Source: Candidatus Acididesulfobacter guangdongensis
GTDB taxonomy: Bacteria > SZUA-79 > Acidulodesulfobacterales > Acidulodesulfobacteraceae
Direction of reading: 5' to 3'
Length of the DNA stretch: 64,000 bases
Assembly: GCA_004195045.1 (NCBI GenBank)
Contig: SGBC01000003.1
Span: forward strand, 124,001-188,000
A model generated the notes under the pieces. The model did not search any database. It worked only from the letters and a program-made list of their open reading frames with translations, and was not told the origin of the DNA. A program made the translations under genes and the position numbers. Shown piece after piece: positions 45,376 to 53,608 of the stretch. Position 1 is the first letter of the stretch; each line of letters opens with the position of its first letter.

Positions 45376-46752
45376 ATGGAACACAAAAATATCCTCAATA
45401 AAGACCAGATAATAGAACTTCTGCATAAATTCCTAAACGCTGAGATCGCCGGAAGGGATTTATATCTTCAGCAATCAAAAAATCTTGACGACCCGTCGCT
45501 TATTCAGACTTTAAAATCTTTTGCCTCAAGCGAAAGCGGTCATATAATAAACATAAGAGACAAAATAACCGAGCTTGGAGGAAAACCGCGCTCTGTAAGC
45601 GAAGTCCGCGATATCCAGAAGGGAATAACAGATGCTTCACATCAGGTTTCAGCTCCTTTAGATATGCTGAGGATTGATTTAAAACTTGAAGAAATTGCTA
45701 TTAACGATTATACCGCTGCTTTAGAAATCATCGAAGACGAAGGGGTTAAAACATTAATAGAAAATAATCTTGCCGATGAAATTCATCATTCGTTATATCT
45801 TTCTAAGAAAATAAACGAGATTTTAGAAAAAACAAAAAATCGAATAGGCGCTATTAACAGGGTTGAAAAACCCGGCGGCAAGGAACCGTCGGAAATATTT
45901 AAAGCCGCCGCCGAAGTAGGGCTGCTACGACTTAAGAGGAGCTGGCTAGAAATGTTTATGTCCGGTTTAATAGCCGGAATGAACGTAACTTTCGGTATTA
46001 TAGCTTCCTCTTACGTTGCAGGAGCTACTGAACCATTGGTCGGAGGACCTACGTCTAAAATATTCGGCGCTCTGTTTTTTCCGATAGGTTTTATGTTTCT
46101 GCTGATAGGCAAAAGCGAACTTTTTACGGAAAACTTTTTACTCCCAGTAACTACCGTTTTGGCTAAAAAAACTAAAATTAATAAGTTATTTAAACTATGG
46201 GGATTAACCTTAGCCGGCAACATGGGAGGCATTTTTCTGTTTGCCATAGTTATAGCAAGCTCTTTAGGACTGCTTCTGCCTGTTTTTGTTATTGACCATA
46301 TCCATACGGTAGCACACAGTTATATGTCCCGTTCGCCTTATATTATGGTTCTGAGCGGTATATTTGCAGGATGGCTCATTACGCTTATGACATGGCTTTT
46401 AATTGCATCCAGCGGAACATTGGCAAGAATAATTATAATCTGGACGGTAGGCTTTATGATTTATATAGGGTCTTTTAGCCATATAGTCGTCGCTTCTTCC
46501 GAAATATTAATATCAATAAATTCAGGTTCGGGGATGACCTATATTCCATGGTTAGCTGAATTTGTTCCGCTGACTATCTTGGGCAACATGATAGGCGGAT
46601 TATTCTTTGTTACTATATTTCAATATCTGCAGATACTTCATGCCGGCGGAAAGACGGAGATGAGCCTCTATTCGTCAAGCGAACTTGATATGCTCAGCAA
46701 AGCGGCGGAACAAAAAGCTGAAGATGTCGAAAATATAGAGGATACCCTGTAA
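45376..46752 (+). CDS. Ferritin-like/FNT channel fusion
   Basis: The 458-residue protein joins two domains. Residues 1-150 form a ferritin-like four-helix bundle with diiron-type ligands: Glu23, Glu53 and His56 (ESGH), Glu105 or Glu106, Glu135 and His138 (EIHH). Residues about 180-440 form a formate/nitrite transporter (FNT) channel with six membrane segments, GMNVTFGIIASSYVAGATEP near the first, GKSELFTENF, and GSFSHIVVASSEI holding a central His as in FocA. FNT channels pass formate, nitrite or hydrosulfide. The fusion could link iron or peroxide chemistry to anion export. It lies 470 bp before the sHdr cluster; hydrosulfide is a tempting substrate but unproven. Confidence 0.88.
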   Translation: MEHKNILNKDQIIELLHKFLNAEIAGRDLYLQQSKNLDDPSLIQTLKSFASSESGHIINIRDKITELGGKPRSVSEVRDIQKGITDASHQVSAPLDMLRIDLKLEEIAINDYTAALEIIEDEGVKTLIENNLADEIHHSLYLSKKINEILEKTKNRIGAINRVEKPGGKEPSEIFKAAAEVGLLRLKRSWLEMFMSGLIAGMNVTFGIIASSYVAGATEPLVGGPTSKIFGALFFPIGFMFLLIGKSELFTENFLLPVTTVLAKKTKINKLFKLWGLTLAGNMGGIFLFAIVIASSLGLLLPVFVIDHIHTVAHSYMSRSPYIMVLSGIFAGWLITLMTWLLIASSGTLARIIIIWTVGFMIYIGSFSHIVVASSEILISINSGSGMTYIPWLAEFVPLTILGNMIGGLFFVTIFQYLQILHAGGKTEMSLYSSSELDMLSKAAEQKAEDVENIEDTL

Positions 46753-46770
46753 GTTGTATTATAACGGTAT

Positions 46771-47039
46771 ATTGTTATTTGTCATAATATATAATAGAAA
46801 CAATTTACCTTAATCCTGCAATAGAAAATATTTATGTATTTCTTTGCTCGGTTAAGCAAAATATAAGGAAAGCGTGTCAGATTTTATTTTTTTGCATATG
46901 GAGTAGTTCAATTAACAAAGAAAATATTTGCAAAAAAATTAATCTGACACCTTTTCCGAGCAGATAACTTTCTATTGCAGAATTAAGGATACATTATACG
47001 ATTGCATTGTTGTTTGTCATAATATATAATAGAAACAAT
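46771..47039. repeat. 34-bp direct repeat around the MITE-like element
   Basis: ATTGTTATTTGTCATAATAT at 46771-46804 recurs at 47006-47039 with one change (33 of 34). A second pair, CTGTAAGTTGT, covers the ferritin-FNT stop codon near 46747 and recurs near 47048. The inverted-repeat element lies between. Confidence 0.8.
46808..46988. mobile_element. MITE-like inverted-repeat element, 181 bp
   Basis: The ends are inverted copies: CCTTAATCCTGCAATAGAAA at the left and TTTCTATTGCAGAATTAAGG at the right. An inner inverted pair GTGTCAGATT ... AATCTGACAC adds a long hairpin. No gene is inside. The right 80 bp recur, reverse-complemented, at 63921-64000 with 78 of 80 identical, so this is a dispersed element. 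Confidence 0.8.
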
Positions 47040-47221
47040 ATGTTATACTGTAAGTTGTTTTATAGCAGTGTATTGCTGCGTTATTGCGATGTTTTAAACT
47101 AAATTAGTAAATTAAATTGATATATAAACATATAGGTATGCAAATATATAACTATGTAAATATATAAGTATATAAATGTTAAATATATGCAATATTATAA
47201 TTAAAAGGAGGACAATAAATA

Positions 47222-47899
47222 ATGGAATATGATGAAAATGGTGTAAGTATTGTCTCTAATGATTTTAAAAAGGAAATTTTTGAAGAAGCTAAAAAAGATT
47301 TCAGATATGAAGAATATGTGAGAGGCTGTCTGAATTGCGGAGTATGCACAGGAGGATGTCCACCGCACAGGTTTTTTGATTTTTCTCCAAGGATGGTTCT
47401 TCAAAATTGTAAATCTAATGACCCCGCGCTTGTATGGGGAATGATGGATGAGTACGTGTGGGCATGTTTTCAGTGTTTTACGTGTGCTATGATTTGTCCG
47501 TTCTTAAATAACCCCGGCGGCGTTATTGCGATATTGAGAGAAATATCCGTCAGAAGAGGATTTGAATCCGCAAAAAAAGTTTTAAAGCCTTATTCTCGTG
47601 TTCTTTTAAAGTTGACTGCATATGGGAATCAGTTATCTCCTGATATGATTCAGCCTGATTTTTTTCCTGACTGGGGTCCTCATATAGGTTATGCATCCGA
47701 GGATCTGCCGTTAAAACGAAAAGCTATTCCTATGCCGACGCTTCAGGTTACAAATCTTGCGTGGGATGTTGCTCCTGAAGCAATGAAAGAGCTTTATACC
47801 ATTTTTGAGGAAGCAGGCGTATTTAAAATTATCGAAGTGGTTGATCCTTCGCTGTATGAGATAATTCAAGATATTGTGGATGATGTCAGAAGCGAATAA
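47222..47899 (+). CDS. shdrC1: sHdrC1-like iron-sulfur subunit
   Basis: HdrC-type ferredoxin subunit of the sulfur-oxidising heterodisulfide reductase-like complex. The 225-residue product has two [4Fe-4S] sites of type CX2CX2CX3CP: CLNCGVCTGGCP near residue 38 and CFQCFTCAMICP near 83, then a helical tail. It passes electrons between the HdrB and HdrA parts. The gene order from here, C1-B1-A-H-C2-B2, is the known sHdr order of sulfur oxidisers. AAAAGGAGG lies before the ATG. Confidence 0.9.
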   Translation: MEYDENGVSIVSNDFKKEIFEEAKKDFRYEEYVRGCLNCGVCTGGCPPHRFFDFSPRMVLQNCKSNDPALVWGMMDEYVWACFQCFTCAMICPFLNNPGGVIAILREISVRRGFESAKKVLKPYSRVLLKLTAYGNQLSPDMIQPDFFPDWGPHIGYASEDLPLKRKAIPMPTLQVTNLAWDVAPEAMKELYTIFEEAGVFKIIEVVDPSLYEIIQDIVDDVRSE

Positions 47900-47990
47900 A
47901 AAAGCAGATAGAAAAAATAAATAAATAAAGTATGAATAGGATTAAAAAATTGTACATTTCTTTTTGCGCTTTTTATTAATTGGCAACAAA

Positions 47991-48073
47991 TAGAAAATAT
48001 AAATAAAACAAGAAAAACAATTGTATTTGCAGTTTTAGAAAATATAAATAAAACGAGAAAAATAATTATATTT
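47991..48073. repeat. 38-bp tandem direct repeat in the shdrC1-B1 gap, offset 45 bp
   Basis: TAGAAAATATAAATAAAAC begins at 47991 and 48036; 35 of 38 bases agree. It lies in a 231-bp gap that is long for an operon. Confidence 0.8.
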
Positions 48074-48130
48074 ATACTTTTTATTTTTTTTGTTTGTACG
48101 TTTTTAGTAAATTAATCGGGAGAACATAAT

Positions 48131-49327
48131 ATGGCTATTGAGATTAGGAACAGATTGGGGCTTGCCGATGTTAAATCAGACTTTAGACATATCGCAGGCA
48201 GAAAAATTGAAAATATTCATAATGAACTTTTAGAACTTGAAGCAAAAGGCGAACTGAAAGTAATTCACATTACGGACGAGCACAAACCTATTGAAGCCGA
48301 AACTCTGTTTGGTTGGAAGAAGAAGATACCTACAACAAAACTATGGCATCATAAATCTTGCGGACAGTGCGGAAATATCCCCGGCTATCCGGTGTCGCTT
48401 CTATGGTTTATGAATAAATTCGGTACGGAGTATGTTGACGAAAGAAATCAGACTTCCTGTACTGCGTGGAATTATCACGGTTCCGCAACTTCAAATCCGG
48501 TCGGTCTTGCTGCGGTTGCAGTCAGAAATTGGCATAGGGCTTACGAATTAGGACTTTTTCCGTTAATACACTGCGCAACGTCTTTTGGGGATTATAAAGA
48601 AATGCGCAATCTGCTTGTTGAAAACAAAGAATTGAGAGATGAAGTCAGAAGAATAATGCACAAAATAGGCAGAGACCTTGTAATTCCGGAAGAAATAGTC
48701 CATTACAGCGAGTGGGTTCATGTCATGAGATTTGAAATAGCAAAACTTAGAAAATATGATTTAAGCAATATTATTACGACTGTTCATCCTGCCTGTCATT
48801 GTTATAAGATGATTCCAGAAGATTGTATTTATGATAAAGACATCTATGCAGGAAAAAGAACTGCCGTTTCAACCGGCGTCGCTCTTGCTCTGGGGGCTCA
48901 GGTTGCCGATTATTCCACCTGGTACGACTGCTGCGGATTTGGATTCCGGCATATATTGACGGAAAGGGAAGCTTCAAGGTCTTTTGTTATGGATAGAAAA
49001 ATAAGACCTATGGTGCTCGAAGCTAATTCTGACGTATGCATAACTCAGGATACCGGATGCACCACAACGCTCGATAAAAATCAATGGATAGGCAAAGCTA
49101 TGGGCTATACCGAACAGGTGCCGGTTATGGCGGACGTTATGTTTGCCGCTCTCGTATGCGGAGCCGATGTTTATAAAATAGTTCAGCTTCAATGGCATAC
49201 GACCGATTGGAGACCGTTATGCGAAAAAATCGGAATCGACTGGAAGAAATCAGAAGAAGAATATAACGCCTATTTAGAGAAATTGAGAGCCGGCGAAAAA
49301 CCTGAAAATCTGTATGAATATGCGTAA
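48131..49327 (+). CDS. shdrB1: sHdrB1-like subunit
   Basis: HdrB-type subunit, 398 residues. In HdrB, Cys-rich CCG motifs hold non-cubane iron-sulfur clusters that act on disulfides. The C-terminal motif is visible as HPACHCYKM, then WYDCCGFGFRH, then VCITQDTGC, where Asp stands for the first Cys of the usual CXXC. The N-terminal motif is more changed: SCGQCGN, TSCTAWN, HCATSF. The gene carries a clear GGGAGA site. With the canonical B2 at 52627 it gives the B1/B2 pair typical of sHdr. Which cluster survives is not decidable from sequence. Confidence 0.87.
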   Translation: MAIEIRNRLGLADVKSDFRHIAGRKIENIHNELLELEAKGELKVIHITDEHKPIEAETLFGWKKKIPTTKLWHHKSCGQCGNIPGYPVSLLWFMNKFGTEYVDERNQTSCTAWNYHGSATSNPVGLAAVAVRNWHRAYELGLFPLIHCATSFGDYKEMRNLLVENKELRDEVRRIMHKIGRDLVIPEEIVHYSEWVHVMRFEIAKLRKYDLSNIITTVHPACHCYKMIPEDCIYDKDIYAGKRTAVSTGVALALGAQVADYSTWYDCCGFGFRHILTEREASRSFVMDRKIRPMVLEANSDVCITQDTGCTTTLDKNQWIGKAMGYTEQVPVMADVMFAALVCGADVYKIVQLQWHTTDWRPLCEKIGIDWKKSEEEYNAYLEKLRAGEKPENLYEYA

Positions 49328-49466
49328 TAATCTATAGTCGCTTTGTTAGCTTTTTGCATAATTATTGTTTAATATATTATATGTAAATATATAACACAAT
49401 ATAATATAACATAATATAATATCACTTGTTTTTATATTTAAATATTTAAAATAGAGGAGGCATTAT

Positions 49467-50510
49467 ATGGCTGAAAATATTCTTGTAATAGGCGGAGGAC
49501 CCGCAGGACTTCATGCTGCTATCGAACTTGCCGAATTGGGCGTAAATGTAAGTTTAGTGGAAAGAGACACCTTTTTTGGAGGAAATCCGAAAAAATTTAA
49601 ATACAAATATTTATTTCCAGACCTTCAGCCGGCAGATAACGTTATAGGTGAACTGATCAAACGTGCTGAATCTAATAATAATATAAAAAAATATCTTTCG
49701 GCAAATATTGAAAGCTTTAAGGAAGACGGCAAAAAATTTAATGCCGTTATAAAATCAAGTGCCGGCAGCGAAACTAAGACATTTGATTCTGTTATTGTTG
49801 CGACAGGTTTTGAACACTTTGACCCTGCCAAAGATTCAAAATATTCATATCAATTATTTGACGATGTTATAGACATTAAAGATTTAGAAAGAATGATGGG
49901 CGAAGGAAATTTTACGCGTCCTTCTAACGGCAAACCGCCTAAAAACGTGGCAATAATTTTATGCGTAGGTTCAAGGGACAGGCATGTCGGCAATCAATAT
50001 TGCTCAAGAGTATGCTGTACCGTTTCTGTTAAACAGGCTATAGAGCTGAGAGAACATTTTCCTGAAACAGAGGTTTATATATTCTATATGGATATAAGAA
50101 CATACGGGTTTTATGAAGATTTATACTGGAAAGCCATGGAAGAACACGATGTGCAGATAGTCAAAGGCAGGGTAGCAGAAATTACATCGGGACCTGACAA
50201 TACCGTAATATGTAAGGGTGAAGATACACTGCTCAGGGGTCCTTTCGAAATACCGTTCGATATGGTGGTTCTTGCTTCCGGTATGGAAGGCGGTCCGCAG
50301 TCTCCTGAAATGGCGGATAAACTCGGTATAGAGCTTGACGAACATGGTTTTCTGAAACAGGCGAATATTACGCTGTCACCTTTTAAATCAAACAAAGACG
50401 GTATTTTTCTGGCAGGAGCATGCACAGGTCCTAAAGCTATTGCGGATGCAATAGTAGAAGGCGGAGCAGCTGCAATGAATGCTTATATATATGCCAAAAA
50501 AAATTCTTAA
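49467..50510 (+). CDS. shdrA: sHdrA-like FAD subunit
   Basis: The 347-residue flavoprotein has a Rossmann FAD site at the very start (VIGGGPAGLHAAIELAELGV), an HdrA-type Cys region (ILCVGSRDRHVGNQYCSRVCC near 165-190) and a second FAD-contact near the end (DGIFLAGACTGPKAIADAIVEG). It lacks the N-terminal extension and the C-terminal ferredoxin part of methanogen HdrA (about 650 residues), as sHdrA proteins do. It is the electron-handling centre of the complex. AGAGGAGG precedes the ATG. Confidence 0.9.
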   Translation: MAENILVIGGGPAGLHAAIELAELGVNVSLVERDTFFGGNPKKFKYKYLFPDLQPADNVIGELIKRAESNNNIKKYLSANIESFKEDGKKFNAVIKSSAGSETKTFDSVIVATGFEHFDPAKDSKYSYQLFDDVIDIKDLERMMGEGNFTRPSNGKPPKNVAIILCVGSRDRHVGNQYCSRVCCTVSVKQAIELREHFPETEVYIFYMDIRTYGFYEDLYWKAMEEHDVQIVKGRVAEITSGPDNTVICKGEDTLLRGPFEIPFDMVVLASGMEGGPQSPEMADKLGIELDEHGFLKQANITLSPFKSNKDGIFLAGACTGPKAIADAIVEGGAAAMNAYIYAKKNS

Positions 50511-50602
50511 TCTAATTTGGCTTCGGCTTATTTTATTGATTTTATATAACGCATCATATAAGTAAGGCGAAAAAAATTTTTAATCTAATTTGGTTTCAGC
50601 TT
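50496..50602. repeat. Direct repeat of the shdrA 3' end, offset 73 bp
   Basis: The stretch around the stop codon (TTAATCTAATTTGG at 50507) recurs at 50580, with flanking A-run and GGYTTCRGCTTA also shared, about 35 bp in all. Confidence 0.8.
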
Positions 50603-50634
50603 AATTTAAATTTTGCGGGTCCTATTAAAATTTT

Positions 50635-51363
50635 ATGCCGTATATATTAAAGAATAATAAAATAGATTCAAGATACGAAATTAAATTTTTTGAAATAATC
50701 AGAGAAAATTTAAATACTGAAAAATTAGGTGAGCTTTATAAACTTTTAGATAAAAAATCCGGCATAATAAAAAATTTTATTAGCGGGTTAAACTCAGATA
50801 GTCAGAATTTTGAAGATATTTTATCTCTGGTATTTTCTATACGAAGGCATAAGAAAAAAATATTAGACACAATAAGCAGCGAAAATTTAATTGCGGCATT
50901 CAGTGTTTTCAAGGGAAAGAAAACGCAAGAAATAAAGGTGGGAAAATTTCTTGAGATTTTTGCCTATGACAATGTATTGGTCAAGAGGGATCTTGCTTTT
51001 GAAATTTTGCATTTTCTCGAACCCGAAAACAATATTTTGTGGACGACATGGATTTATAAACCGGATAACGGAACAGGTTCGCTGCCTTATATGGCGGATT
51101 TTTTAAAAAGAACGTGGGACGGAAATGCTTATATCATGCCGTTTACCCTGAGAGAGATGCGGGATGAAACAGATTATTTATATGAACTTTCGTATAAAAA
51201 CGGTTTTGATATTAAACCTCCGTTCGGAGCGGATATTTTGATGGCTTATATGTATGCGGACTATGTTTTTAAAATGGTCTATGCGGAATCTAAGTCTTTA
51301 TCCGTAGGCGTTCCGGATGGATATACTTTAATGAAAAAATTGCTGGGAGTTGAAAAATTATGA
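50635..51363 (+). CDS. shdrH: sHdrH, conserved unknown subunit of sHdr clusters
   Basis: The 242-residue soluble protein has no Cys-based cofactor motif and no membrane segment. It is alpha-helical, with WTTWIYKPDNGTGSLPYMADFLKRTWDGN near 138. In known sHdr clusters a gene for a protein of this kind stands between A and C2, and here it holds the same place, which is my main reason for the name. Its role is not established. The ATG has no evident ribosome binding site. Confidence 0.72.
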   Translation: MPYILKNNKIDSRYEIKFFEIIRENLNTEKLGELYKLLDKKSGIIKNFISGLNSDSQNFEDILSLVFSIRRHKKKILDTISSENLIAAFSVFKGKKTQEIKVGKFLEIFAYDNVLVKRDLAFEILHFLEPENNILWTTWIYKPDNGTGSLPYMADFLKRTWDGNAYIMPFTLREMRDETDYLYELSYKNGFDIKPPFGADILMAYMYADYVFKMVYAESKSLSVGVPDGYTLMKKLLGVEKL

Positions 51364-51719
51364 TTATAATTCATTTATTATTAACGATATAAATAATTAT
51401 TATAATGAGTTATAATCAGCAGCATTATAAATAATGGTTTGGATAATTTGTAATTATTAATGGCAATTAATAGCATAGAAGTATAATCAATTAATTGGAC
51501 AATTAATTAAGCAACGAAGTGAATAACGAAGCAATCAACAAATTAATCCATTAATTAATTAACTAAGCAATAACTAATTTATTAATTAAATCGGTAAGTA
51601 ATTATGTAATCAACTAATTAATTAAGTAATTATGTAATTAAATAAGTAGTAATTAAGCAATCAACTATTAAGTAAGTAATTTAATTTAAATTAATATTGC
51701 AATCAAGATTGGAGGCACT
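51364..51719. other. 356-bp low-complexity gap inside the sHdr cluster
   Basis: Dense AATTAATTAA-type simple repeats, with GTAATTATGTAAT recurring near 51597-51640. A GATTGGAGG site ends it. I see no gene. Such a long gap inside a co-functional cluster leaves room for a separate promoter of shdrC2-B2. Confidence 0.55.
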
Positions 51720-52499
51720 ATGGCTGAAGAGCATAATAAAAATAGCGAAAGACCCGTTGCCGAAAAAGGCGAACATATAATAGCAAGACATCTGATAGAC
51801 GATGATGCAATCAAAGAAGAAAAAAATCTTGTTATTGACGGCGTTGATGTTTCAGGCAGATGGAATACCTTTATTGAAACAAGGGTGGATTCAGAATTCG
51901 ACAGGAGTTTTTTTGACGAAATTCAAAAAACTGTCGTCGGTTCAAGAATTAACAGATGCTGGCAATGCGGTATGTGTACTGCAAGCTGTACCGTAACACC
52001 TCTATATAGAAGATTTAATCCGCGCGCTTTTATATATATGATGCAGCTCGGAAATTTAAAACAATTGAAAAAATATGTAGACGTCGCATGGCGCTGCGTA
52101 GGATGCTACAAATGTTCGCAGAGATGTCCTAAACAGGTTAATCCTGCAGAAATGATGGAAGCGTTGGCTCTGTTAATAAAAAAATATTTTCCTGAAGAAA
52201 TTAAATCTAAACATCAGCTTACAATCGATGAAGAAGTTAAGGCGATATACGAAGGCATGATATTGGGACACGGCAGATTAGACCTTGCCAATCTGCACAC
52301 GACGGCTATGAGAAAAATGGGGAAGACTACCGAACTGTTGAGTGATAAAGATGAAAGGGGCGCTATTTTTAAAATGATGAAAGACGGACGTGCATTGTCT
52401 GTTTTAAGACTCGGAAAACCACATAAATGGCATAAATCTAAGGATGCTATAGATAATTATTTAAGGCACGCGGGAACCCTTGAACAGGAAAATAATTAA
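51720..52499 (+). CDS. shdrC2: sHdrC2-like iron-sulfur subunit
   Basis: Second HdrC-type ferredoxin subunit, 259 residues. It has CWQCGMCTASC near residue 80 (the Pro after the last Cys is replaced by Thr) and CVGCYKCSQRCPK near 125, both CX2CX2CX3C. The first 55 residues are a polar extension not seen in C1. It pairs with B2, encoded 128 bp downstream. GGAGG precedes the ATG. Confidence 0.9.
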   Translation: MAEEHNKNSERPVAEKGEHIIARHLIDDDAIKEEKNLVIDGVDVSGRWNTFIETRVDSEFDRSFFDEIQKTVVGSRINRCWQCGMCTASCTVTPLYRRFNPRAFIYMMQLGNLKQLKKYVDVAWRCVGCYKCSQRCPKQVNPAEMMEALALLIKKYFPEEIKSKHQLTIDEEVKAIYEGMILGHGRLDLANLHTTAMRKMGKTTELLSDKDERGAIFKMMKDGRALSVLRLGKPHKWHKSKDAIDNYLRHAGTLEQENN

Positions 52500-52588
52500 A
52501 CACGTTATTATAGGCTACTTTCATCTCTCTTTCAAGAAAGAAAAGATTTCGCAGGACTAAGGAAAATAATTAAACACGTTATTGTAGG
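52487..52588. repeat. 28-bp direct repeat of the shdrC2 3' end, offset 74 bp
   Basis: GGAAAATAATTAAACACGTT at 52487, covering the stop codon, recurs at 52561; 27 of 28 bases agree. Confidence 0.9.
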
Positions 52589-52626
52589 AGTAATCAAAAT
52601 AACTAAATAATAAGGTGGTATATAAA

Positions 52627-53550
52627 ATGGGAAATTTAAAAGAAAATCAGGCTGCTTATTATCCTGGGTGCGCTTTATTAACGATTGACAGAGCTTATAA
52701 CAACAGCTCTAAATTAGTTTCTAAAAAGATGGGTATAGAATTAGTTGATATACCTGATTATAATTGCTGCGGCATCGGAGAAATGAAATCTAAGGGCGCC
52801 GTGTCTTTATATCTGCCTCTTAGAAATATGGTAATAGCTAAATCTGAACTCGGGAGTAAAGACCTTGTTATGGCATGCTCAGTCTGCTATCATGAATTCA
52901 CGAGGTCTATTGAACGGGCAAAAGAAGATAAAAAATTACTTGATGAAGTTAATTCCATTTTGAAAGAAGCCGATGAGGAAGAGTACGTTCCTGATGGCGG
53001 CGCGCGTCATATTCTAGAATTTTTATACAACGAGAAAGGACCCGGCGAAGCTAAAAAAAATACGGTCAAACCGTTAAAAGGACTGAAAGTTGCACCATAT
53101 TACGGCTGTTTATATTCGAGACCGTCAATGTATACGTTTACGGATAAGAAACCGGGTATGGATAATTCTGAAAGACCGCGTTTTATGCATGAATTTCTTG
53201 AAAGTATAGGAGCCGAGGTTGTTCAGTACGGCAACGAAGTGCAATGCTGCGGAGGCAGAAATGTAGTTCAGGATGAAGAAACATCTTTTGCTCTTTGTTC
53301 TCAGACGCTTTCGAAAGCAAAGAAAGCCGGAGCAGATGTTCTGGTAGTTATCTGTCCGAAATGCGCAGGAGCTTTAGACGTTAATCAACCTAAAATTGTT
53401 GAAAAATTCGGTAAAGATTCCGAACTTCCGGTTGTGTATCTTACGCAGTTGATGGCGCTTGCTTTCGGTTTTTCCGAAAAAGAAGTCCAATTTAGCGATA
53501 TGATATCAAACCCCTTAGAAGTATTAAAAGAGAAGGGTCATTTTATTTAA
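52627..53550 (+). CDS. shdrB2: sHdrB2-like subunit with two intact CCG motifs
   Basis: I place the start at ATG 52627, 8 bases after AAGGTGG; a GTG at 52615 overlaps that site. The 307-residue protein has two complete Cys-rich motifs: YYPGC, YNCCGIGE and ACSVC in the first half, and YYGCL, VQCCGGR and CPKC in the second. These should bind two non-cubane [4Fe-4S] clusters, the HdrB active-site type that reduces or oxidises disulfides. It closes the C1-B1-A-H-C2-B2 series. A lipoate-binding protein gene, often found beside such clusters, does not follow. Confidence 0.92.
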   Translation: MGNLKENQAAYYPGCALLTIDRAYNNSSKLVSKKMGIELVDIPDYNCCGIGEMKSKGAVSLYLPLRNMVIAKSELGSKDLVMACSVCYHEFTRSIERAKEDKKLLDEVNSILKEADEEEYVPDGGARHILEFLYNEKGPGEAKKNTVKPLKGLKVAPYYGCLYSRPSMYTFTDKKPGMDNSERPRFMHEFLESIGAEVVQYGNEVQCCGGRNVVQDEETSFALCSQTLSKAKKAGADVLVVICPKCAGALDVNQPKIVEKFGKDSELPVVYLTQLMALAFGFSEKEVQFSDMISNPLEVLKEKGHFI

Positions 53551-53608
53551 GGACTGACGAATAAAACGCAAAATAAACATAAAATTTAAAAAGGTAAGGT
53601 GTTCAATT

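Noticed and set aside
51460-51700. Possible replication origin in AATTAATT-rich gap
   Set aside because: No DnaA boxes or dnaA/dnaN-type neighbours; simple low-complexity sequence explains it.
47222-53550. Possible selenocysteine codon in the sHdr genes
   Set aside because: Each reading frame is complete to a normal family end, and no downstream extension of family sequence past a TGA was seen.
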